From contig URAV01000044.1 in assembly GCA_900545915.1 (NCBI GenBank), positions 1 through 21,191 on the forward strand: 21,191 nt of DNA. The letters run 5' to 3'. A program made the position numbers and the translations under genes. Source of the stretch: an uncultured Porphyromonadaceae bacterium (GTDB taxonomy: Bacteria > Bacteroidota > Bacteroidia > Bacteroidales > Coprobacteraceae). This document shows positions 15,802 to 21,191 of the stretch, in pieces (within the stretch, counting starts at the first letter, position 1; every line of letters starts with the position of its first letter). A model generated the notes under the pieces. It searched no databases, was not told where the DNA came from, and saw only the letters and a list, made by a program, of their open reading frames with translations.

Positions 15802-17160
15802 CTATTTCCCGTATTCTCTATAAAATCCGACAATCGCTTCTATTCCCTTGTCCATAATATCTATCGGCATATTTTCATTCGGTGAATGCGTCGCATCCGA
15901 CTCCAGACCGAAACCCATAAGGATAGACTTCACTCCTAAAACTTTCTCGAAAGTCGCGATAATAGGAATACTCCCTCCCCGACGAACTGCCAAAGGTTTT
16001 TTCCCGAAAGCCTCTTCATAGCCTTTTTCAGCAGCTTTATACGCCGGAAGATCTATCGGGCATACATACCCTTCTCCCCCATGCATCGGCGTCACTTTTA
16101 CCCGAACATAATCAGGAGTTATACGATTAATATAATCGATAAACATTCTTGATATTTTTTCGTGTTCCTGATGCGGCACCAGACGACACGAAACTTTAGC
16201 ATAAGCCTTAGATGGAAGAACCGTCTTCGATCCTTCTCCCGTGAAACCGCCCCAAATCCCACAAACATCGAATGTCGGACGAATCGCCGTACGTTCCAGC
16301 GTCGAATATCCTTTCTCTCCGAAAAGAGCTTTTACATCCAGTGATTCACGATATTTATCTTCACTATAAGGAACGGCAGCCAACATCTCCCGTTCCCGAG
16401 CAGAAACTTCTTCTACATCGTCATAAAAACCGGGAATCGTAATGCGTCCGTCATTATCGGTAATTCCGGCGATCATTTTACACAAAACATTTATAGGATT
16501 CGCCACCGCACCGCCGAAAATACCAGAGTGTAAATCCCGATCAGGTCCAGTCACTTCTATTTCCCAATATGCCAATCCTCGCAGACCGGTAGTAATGGAA
16601 GGAACATCAGCCCCCACCATACTCGTATCGGAAACCAGAATTATATCTGATTTTAAAAGATCCTTATGTGTACGGCAAAAATCTTCAAGACCGGGAGACC
16701 CGACCTCCTCTCCGCCTTCAAACAAAAACTTCACATTGCATTTCAACAGCTTCTCTCGCAAAGCAATCTCAAATGCCTTGACTTGCAGAAACGATTGACC
16801 TTTATCATCATCAGCCCCCCTCGCCCACAAACGTCCGTCCCGAATAACGGGTTCGAAAGGATCGGTATTCCACAACTCCAAAGGCTCGACTGGCATTACA
16901 TCATAATGCCCATAAACCAAAACCGTAGGAGCTGACGGATCGATAACTTTAGAAGCAAATACTACCGGATTTGCCGAAGTCGGCATCACCTCTGCCATAT
17001 CGACACCGGTCTCCAGCAATAAATTTTTCCAGCGCAAAGCGCACTCTTGCATATCATTCTCATGTGAAGGATCTGAACTTATAGAAGGTATTCTGATCAA
17101 AGAGAACAACTCCTCCTGAAACCGTCCGCGATTTTTCTCGATATATTCTTTTACATTCAT
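15802..17160 (-). CDS. M20 family dipeptidase
   Basis: A 452-residue cytoplasmic metallopeptidase of the M20 family, expected to cleave dipeptides using two zinc ions. The metal and catalytic motifs appear in order: YGHYDVMPVEP (H85, D87), WARGADDDKGQ with the bridging Asp, FEGGEEVGSPG with the catalytic Glu pair, ILVSDTSMVG with the next ligand, and DATHSPNENMPI with the last His. Between them is the lid/dimerisation domain (about 195-340; TGPDRDLHSGIFGG at its start). Length is normal and no key residue is missing. The gene sits 29 bases after the aroC stop and two bases before the YhcC-type gene, in one operon. No signal peptide. Exact peptide preference cannot be told from sequence. Confidence 0.93.
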   Translation of the reverse strand: MNVKEYIEKNRGRFQEELFSLIRIPSISSDPSHENDMQECALRWKNLLLETGVDMAEVMPTSANPVVFASKVIDPSAPTVLVYGHYDVMPVEPLELWNTDPFEPVIRDGRLWARGADDDKGQSFLQVKAFEIALREKLLKCNVKFLFEGGEEVGSPGLEDFCRTHKDLLKSDIILVSDTSMVGADVPSITTGLRGLAYWEIEVTGPDRDLHSGIFGGAVANPINVLCKMIAGITDNDGRITIPGFYDDVEEVSAREREMLAAVPYSEDKYRESLDVKALFGEKGYSTLERTAIRPTFDVCGIWGGFTGEGSKTVLPSKAYAKVSCRLVPHQEHEKISRMFIDYINRITPDYVRVKVTPMHGGEGYVCPIDLPAYKAAEKGYEEAFGKKPLAVRRGGSIPIIATFEKVLGVKSILMGFGLESDATHSPNENMPIDIMDKGIEAIVGFYREYGK

Positions 17161-17189
17161 ACTTTCAAATCTTTATTTTCCAAATACTT

Positions 17190-18266
17190 TTAATCTATAT
17201 GTCTCGTCTTATTCAATAAATAATGATCGAGAATAACCATTGCCGCCATAGATTCGACGATAGGAACTGCACGAGGTAATACACAAGGATCATGACGCCC
17301 TTTTGCCTTCAGGTTTATCTCATTACCGGCATAATCCAGTGTCCGGATATCACGTAAAATAGTAGCAATAGGCTTGAATGCAACTCTGAAATAGATGTCT
17401 TCTCCATTAGAAATTCCTCCTTGTATTCCTCCCGAATGATTTGTCATCGTAGAAACTTTACCGTCCTTTTTTATAAACACATCATTCATTTCAGATCCGC
17501 GATACTGAACGCCATCGAATCCCATACCATATTCGAAACCTTTTACCGCATTAATGCTCAACATGGCATTACCCAAATCGGCATGTAATTTATTAAACAC
17601 CGGATCACCCAATCCCACCGGGACGTTCTTAATGACACAGGTAATGACTCCACCAATCGTATCCCCTTCCGACTTGACATCCGCAATCAATTCTATCATC
17701 TTCTCTGCCGTATCGGCATCAGGACAACGTACGATATTCGATTCTATCTTATCCAAATCATAATGAGTATAATCTTTAGGTAATTTGATCGGTCCTACCT
17801 GAGAGGTAAATGCCCTGATATCGACAGAGAGTCTTCTTAATGCCAACTTTGCCAAAGCTCCGGCAACACACCGGGCAATGGTTTCTCTCGCAGAAGAACG
17901 ACCTCCTCCTCGATGATCCCGGTATCCGTATTTCTGCTGATATGTATAATCTGCATGAGACGGACGATAGGCTTCTCTTAAATTATCGTAATCTCCGGAA
18001 TGTTGATTTTCATTATACACGACAAAACCGATAGGAGTTCCCGTAGAATATCCGTCAAATATACCTGAAAGAAGCTCTACCTTGTCCCCTTCTTTTCTCG
18101 GAGTAACAATCGAAGACTGTCCGGGACGACGACGGTTCAATTCTTTCTGTATGAAGTCCATATCGATCTCAACTCCTGCAGGCATCCCATCGATAACGCC
18201 TCCTACTCCTTTTCCATGAGACTCACCGAATGAAGTAAGCCTGAATATTGTTCCGAAACTATTCAT
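17190..18266 (-). CDS. aroC: Chorismate synthase
   Basis: A 358-residue enzyme that converts 5-enolpyruvylshikimate-3-phosphate to chorismate, the last shared step of aromatic amino acid synthesis, using reduced FMN. All three family signatures are present: FGESHGKGVGGVIDG near the N-terminus (GESHG at 14-18), GYRDHRGGGRSSARET in the middle, and KGRHDPCVLPRAVPIVESM near the C-terminus. Full normal length, cytoplasmic. It is the first gene of the minus-strand run aroC-dipeptidase-YhcC-DUF362. The gap upstream has TATCTTTA (minus strand of 18297-18304), one base off the -7 consensus, about 30 bases before the ATG, as a weak promoter candidate. Confidence 0.98.
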   Translation of the reverse strand: MNSFGTIFRLTSFGESHGKGVGGVIDGMPAGVEIDMDFIQKELNRRRPGQSSIVTPRKEGDKVELLSGIFDGYSTGTPIGFVVYNENQHSGDYDNLREAYRPSHADYTYQQKYGYRDHRGGGRSSARETIARCVAGALAKLALRRLSVDIRAFTSQVGPIKLPKDYTHYDLDKIESNIVRCPDADTAEKMIELIADVKSEGDTIGGVITCVIKNVPVGLGDPVFNKLHADLGNAMLSINAVKGFEYGMGFDGVQYRGSEMNDVFIKKDGKVSTMTNHSGGIQGGISNGEDIYFRVAFKPIATILRDIRTLDYAGNEINLKAKGRHDPCVLPRAVPIVESMAAMVILDHYLLNKTRHID

Positions 18267-18384
18267 CGTTTAAATATATTATTTAATATATGCAAGTAAA
18301 GATACAACTTTTTCCTGAATAGTAAATATGAAACTTAACTTATATAACAAGCAGAATGTTTTCAATTTCCTTTTTTTATTCTAA

Positions 18385-18545
18385 GTGCCTGTCTAAATTT
18401 TGTTCAGATCAGGTTTGAAAATATTTTTTGTTTTTATGAGGAGGATAACGAGCTTACATGCGCATGCAGAAAAAGAAAAAACAGATCGAAAAAGAAACAA
18501 GAAGTATGAAAATGTAATTTTTTATCGAGAGATTTAAACAGGTTC
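18385..18545 (+). repeat. Dispersed intergenic element, copy 4 (full length)
   Basis: A 161-base element with ends GTGCCTGTCTAAATTTT and the inverted TTTAAACAGGTTC, each flanked by TAA. It shares its whole length, at moderate identity, with the copy at 20240-20415 and in reverse with 2172-2327. A 33-codon reading frame inside (from 18436) is not clearly kept in the other copies. The rest of the gap 18267-18687 holds AT-rich sequence and the promoter of the OmpA-type gene; I see nothing else there. Confidence 0.7.
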
Positions 18546-18639
18546 TAAATAAAATAGTATCAATTACATCAAAAAAGGAACTCTCGTTATTTTAATAAAA
18601 AAGAAAAATCAGATAGAATACATTAACTGAAAAAATTAC

Positions 18640-18647
18640 TACATTTG
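18640..18647 (+). promoter_or_regulatory. -7 element of the OmpA-family lipoprotein gene
   Basis: TACATTTG matches TAnnTTTG exactly and ends 40 bases before the ATG at 18688. A clear -33 TTTG is not seen at the usual spacing. Confidence 0.6.
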
Positions 18648-18687
18648 TAATTAGGATTTTAATCTTTTATACTTAAAAAATAAAAAA

Positions 18688-19377
18688 ATGAAAAGTCTGA
18701 AATTTACAGCGTTGTTTTTAGCTGCGATCATGATGCTCGCCAGTTGTGGTACAATGAATAATACAGGTAAAGGTGCTCTCATTGGCGGGGGTGGCGGTGC
18801 TGCATTAGGTGCTGGAATAGGCGCTCTTATCGGAAAAGGCAAAGGTGCGGCAATCGGTGCTGCCGTAGGTGCTGCGGTAGGCAGTGGCGCTGGAGCTCTT
18901 ATCGGGAAAAAGATGGATAAGCAAAAAGCCGAGCTGGAAAAAATAGAAAATGCTCAAGTTTCTACCGTAACAGACCAAAACGGCCTTCAAGCTATTAAAG
19001 TAACATTTGATAATGGTATTCTATTTAAATTGAACAGTTCTACTTTGAATGCGGTTTCAAAAACAGCTTTATCCCAATTTGCCGCATCTCTAAAAAATAC
19101 TCCGGAAACCGATATCACAATATGGGGACATACCGACAATACCGGAACTCTGGCTGTAAACGAACGGATTTCTGCTCAAAGAGCTGAGGCTGTTGCCGAC
19201 TTTCTCGTACAAAACGGTATTCCCAGAAGTAGAATGACTACAGCCGGAAAAGCATATAATGAACCTGTTGCTAGCAACGATACTGAAGCAGGACGTGCAC
19301 AGAACCGTCGGGTGGATATCTATATCACAGCAAACGAAAATATGATTAAACAAGCCGAGCAAGGGACTCTACAATAA
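18688..19377 (+). CDS. OmpA-family lipoprotein with glycine zipper
   Basis: A 229-residue lipoprotein probably anchored in the outer membrane and binding peptidoglycan. The signal peptide ends in a lipobox, MLASC, with lipidated C20. Residues about 29-75 are a glycine/alanine-rich zipper (GALIGGGGGAALGAG, then AAIGAAVGAAVGSGAG), followed by a short charged linker (KKMDKQKAELEKIE) and a C-terminal OmpA domain. The OmpA domain has the family's marks: GHTDNTG, NERISAQRAEAV and AGRAQNRRVDIYI, with the Asp/Arg pair that binds diaminopimelate. It is a single gene with its own -7 element and a strong terminator. Similar to YiaD-type proteins of other Gram-negatives; the precise role in envelope integrity is inferred. 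Confidence 0.94.
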   Translation: MKSLKFTALFLAAIMMLASCGTMNNTGKGALIGGGGGAALGAGIGALIGKGKGAAIGAAVGAAVGSGAGALIGKKMDKQKAELEKIENAQVSTVTDQNGLQAIKVTFDNGILFKLNSSTLNAVSKTALSQFAASLKNTPETDITIWGHTDNTGTLAVNERISAQRAEAVADFLVQNGIPRSRMTTAGKAYNEPVASNDTEAGRAQNRRVDIYITANENMIKQAEQGTLQ

Positions 19378-19398
19378 ACATAGTAATTCAAAAGATTT

Positions 19399-19442
19399 GA
19401 AGCACCTCCGAAAATTTTCTCTTAAATTTTCGGAGGTGCTTC
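19399..19442 (+). terminator. Strong terminator after the OmpA-family gene
   Basis: A perfect 19-bp stem (GAAGCACCTCCGAAAATTT and its complement) around a 6-base TCTCTT loop, starting 22 bases after the stop codon. No uninterrupted T tract follows directly. Confidence 0.7.
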
Positions 19443-19555
19443 CATATAAAAGGCTTTTTTGACGATTCTCACAATCCTGAAAGCCAATCGGAATAAATTG
19501 TTGTTAAAAAAAATTTTCATCGAATTTAATTTTCGAAATCCCAAAATCTTTATTG

Positions 19556-19563
19556 TATATTTG
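19556..19563 (+). promoter_or_regulatory. -7 element of the DJ-1/PfpI gene
   Basis: TATATTTG matches TAnnTTTG exactly, 39 bases before the ATG. A TTTCG (19531-19535) about 20 bases upstream may act as the -33 element. Confidence 0.6.
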
Positions 19564-19602
19564 TTATATTCATTAAAATACAAGAATTAATTTAATACGA
19601 TT

Positions 19603-20160
19603 ATGAAAGTATCCTACCTCTTATTAGCAGAAGGTTTTGAAGAAATCGAAGCTCTTGCTACTACAGACATGTTACGCCGGGCCGGTATGGAAATAAAAAC
19701 AGTATCTATCACTCCGAAATTAGAGGTCAAAGGAGCCCATGACATCATTGTCCGTGCAGATATAACTTTCGATACACAAACTATATCTGACGCACAATGG
19801 ATCATATTACCCGGAGGAATGCCCGGTGCAAAACATCTGGAAGAGTATGCTCCACTGATCGAAATACTGAAAAAACGGGCAGACGCCGGAGAAAATATTG
19901 CTGCAATTTGCGCAGCACCTGCTCTCGTTCTCGGGAAGAACAGGATTTTGAAGGGGAAACGAGCCACTTGCTATCCGGGATTTGAACAATTTCTCACCGA
20001 AGCCACTTACACTGCTCAACCGGTCGAAATAGACGGGAACATTATTACCGGAAACGGCCCGGCTTCTACGATAAAATTTGCTGCAAAAATTATCGAAAAC
20101 ACATTGGGTAAAGAAACCGCCGACTCTGTTTTAAAAGGAATGATGACAGAAAACGTATAG
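19603..20160 (+). CDS. DJ-1/PfpI (ThiJ/YajL-like) family protein
   Basis: A 185-residue single-domain cytoplasmic protein of the DJ-1/ThiJ/PfpI superfamily. The opening LLLAEGFEEIEA holds the conserved Glu, WIILPGGMPGAKHL is the usual beta-strand block, and the nucleophile-elbow cysteine is C103 in AAICAAPALVL. KGKRATCYPGFE and ITGNGPASTIKFA complete the DJ-1/YajL pattern, and the length matches that subgroup. Members protect against oxidative stress or reactive carbonyls and are described as chaperone or glyoxalase/deglycase-like; the exact activity is disputed and cannot be read here. It is a single gene with a perfect -7 element and its own terminator. Confidence 0.93.
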   Translation: MKVSYLLLAEGFEEIEALATTDMLRRAGMEIKTVSITPKLEVKGAHDIIVRADITFDTQTISDAQWIILPGGMPGAKHLEEYAPLIEILKKRADAGENIAAICAAPALVLGKNRILKGKRATCYPGFEQFLTEATYTAQPVEIDGNIITGNGPASTIKFAAKIIENTLGKETADSVLKGMMTENV

Positions 20161-20173
20161 TAAAGATCTACAA

Positions 20174-20212
20174 AAATGCCGACAAGATATTTTGTGAGGA
20201 TTGTCGGCATTT
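20174..20212 (+). terminator. Terminator after the DJ-1/PfpI gene
   Basis: A perfect 11-bp stem (AAATGCCGACA / TGTCGGCATTT) with a 17-base loop, starting 14 bases after the stop codon and followed by CTATTTTC. Confidence 0.75.
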
Positions 20213-20239
20213 CTATTTTCCCAGCTTTATAACTTCTCA

Positions 20240-20415
20240 GAACCTGTCTAAATTTTACTCGGGTCAGATTTGAAAGTTTCTTTCGAGGATGTTTTTCTGA
20301 TTTTATAAGAAGGATAATGGACTATCTATCTGACGAACGAAAACGGGAAAACGGATTGAAAGAAAACACAAAAATGGCCTGGTTATATTATTTTATCAGA
20401 AATTCACATAGGCTT
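20240..20415 (+). repeat. Dispersed intergenic element, copy 5 (full length)
   Basis: The left end GAACCTGTCTAAATTTT and the CTCGGGTCAGATTTG block match copy 1 very closely. The central AAGGATAATGG and A-rich part align with copy 4. The right end AAATTCACATAGGCTT is a degraded inverted copy of the left end. That end lies directly against the stop codon (20416-20418) of the minus-strand gene. The flanks are not clean TAA here. Confidence 0.7.
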
Positions 20416-21191
20416 TTAATTAACAAAGAAACTTTTATCCTTAATTTTATTTTTTATTATCTCTATCAAATCCTTGTTCGTACAATCCATAAAATCCATA
20501 AAGGGACAGATACTCTCAACATTAACCATACACCAGTCTCCGATAAATTGGATATAATTATTTTCATCTACGATCAACTTAAATCCTAATTCCGTATCAG
20601 AGTTTCTTAATGTCGTCACTGCCAACTCTCGAAATTCCCCATCATAGCTTTTATTTCCGCAACATAAGCGCATTTTACCTTTTCTACTAAGACTGATCGA
20701 TGCAGGATTATTCACTTCTTGTAATTTACCTTCAGCATCAGCGACTTTATAATATTTGAAATAAAGCATATAATCATACTCCGAAGCAATATCGTATATA
20801 TCGGTCGTGTTATAAATCACCTCCCACTCATTATTCTTAGAAATATAAAACTTATTGTGCTTTTTCTTTGGAACGCAAAGAGAACATTTCGAATTATTTA
20901 TATAGTAGTAATTATCGTCTTCGTCATATTTCATATAAGAAGCCCATACCCCATCCTTAGATTGCGGACGGTATTCGGCCCAATCATTTCCGTCTCTTAC
21001 AAAATATCCTCCTTCGTAACAATATATTTGACGCCCGTTTGCTTTAAAATAGTTATAAATCTCTTTTGTATAATAAATCACCTCCCATTCGCCATTCTTA
21101 GAAATATAAAACTTATTGTGCTTTTTCTTCGGAACACAAAGAGAACATTTCGAATTATTTATATAGTAGTAATTATCGTCTTCGTCATATT
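20416..21191 (-). CDS. Unrecognised protein with 87-residue tandem repeat (5' end missing)
   Basis: I do not recognise this gene. The frame is open to the right edge of the window, so the start is missing; 257 residues are visible. It is rich in Tyr, Asp, Asn and Lys. A segment beginning YDEDDNYYYINNSKCSLC and ending NGEWEVIY occurs twice at an 87-residue spacing, nearly identical. Between the copies is YCYEGGYFVRDGNDWAEY, and the unrepeated C-terminal part includes KGKMRLCCGNKSYDGEF and KLIVDENNYIQFIGDWCMV. No membrane span or catalytic motif is evident in what is seen. A GTG at 21081 could be mistaken for a start, but the upstream frame encodes the first repeat copy, so it is internal. The 3' end abuts repeat copy 5. 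Confidence 0.7.
   Translation of the reverse strand, partial: YDEDDNYYYINNSKCSLCVPKKKHNKFYISKNGEWEVIYYTKEIYNYFKANGRQIYCYEGGYFVRDGNDWAEYRPQSKDGVWASYMKYDEDDNYYYINNSKCSLCVPKKKHNKFYISKNNEWEVIYNTTDIYDIASEYDYMLYFKYYKVADAEGKLQEVNNPASISLSRKGKMRLCCGNKSYDGEFRELAVTTLRNSDTELGFKLIVDENNYIQFIGDWCMVNVESICPFMDFMDCTNKDLIEIIKNKIKDKSFFVN
20812..21191 (-). repeat. 261-bp period direct repeat inside the unrecognised gene
   Basis: Bases 20812-20930 and 21073-21191 align without gaps over 119 bases with 6 differences, at an offset of 261 bases (87 codons), so the reading frame is kept. The second copy is cut by the window edge and the array may continue. Confidence 0.9.

Noticed and set aside
18436..18537. Short Lys/Arg-rich reading frame inside repeat copy 4
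   Set aside because: The other full copies lack a matching start or break the frame, so it looks like chance within a non-coding element.
20317..20589. Plus-strand open frame of about 90 codons
   Set aside because: It lies partly in repeat copy 5 and partly antisense to the minus-strand gene, and the other repeat copies do not keep the frame.
20812..21191. CRISPR or other short-spacer array at the right edge
   Set aside because: The repeats are 119 bases or more, in frame and coding, at a 261-base period, which is a protein repeat and not a CRISPR array.

Overview
The window looks like chromosome of a gut-type Bacteroidales bacterium. The evidence is an AT-rich sequence, several perfect or near-perfect TAnnTTTG promoter elements, start codons without clear Shine-Dalgarno sites, a giant hybrid two-component regulator, and enzymes characteristic of polysaccharide-degrading Bacteroidetes. 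I cannot fix the genus; the PL9 lyase has a tail resembling type IX secretion sorting domains, which would suit relatives of Barnesiella, Coprobacter or Parabacteroides, but that is a guess.

Region 1 (1-2170) holds a minus-strand LtaS/MdoB-like membrane sulfatase-fold transferase. At its 3' side lie copies of a short dispersed repeat. Region 2 (2171-13660) is a plus-strand pectin (polygalacturonate) cluster: PL1 pectate lyase, GH28 polygalacturonase, a DUF4861 protein, a hybrid two-component sensor/regulator (HTCS), and a PL9 pectate lyase with extra C-terminal domains. It has no SusC/SusD pair and no GH88/GH105 unsaturated-uronate hydrolase, and unrelated genes bound it on both sides. The PL1 and PL9 promoters share a 13-base identical stretch, and the GH28 promoter carries its core inverted, which suggests co-regulation, possibly by the HTCS.

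Region 3 (13700-18270) is a minus-strand, closely packed gene run read in the order chorismate synthase (aroC), M20 dipeptidase, YhcC-type radical SAM protein, DUF362 ferredoxin-like protein. It ends at a hairpin shared with the PL9 gene. Region 4 (18270-20215) has two single plus-strand genes, an OmpA-type lipoprotein and a DJ-1/PfpI protein, each with a perfect -7 element and a strong terminator. Region 5 (20216-21191) is a repeat copy followed by the 3' part of an unrecognised minus-strand gene with a recent 261-bp in-frame tandem duplication; it runs off the window.

The least explained structure is a family of roughly 156-176 bp intergenic elements with inverted ends near GAGCCTGTCTAAATTT, in several cases flanked by TAA. 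There are three full-length copies (2172-2327, 18385-18545, 20240-20415), plus two partial copies joined at a perfect palindrome at 50-86.
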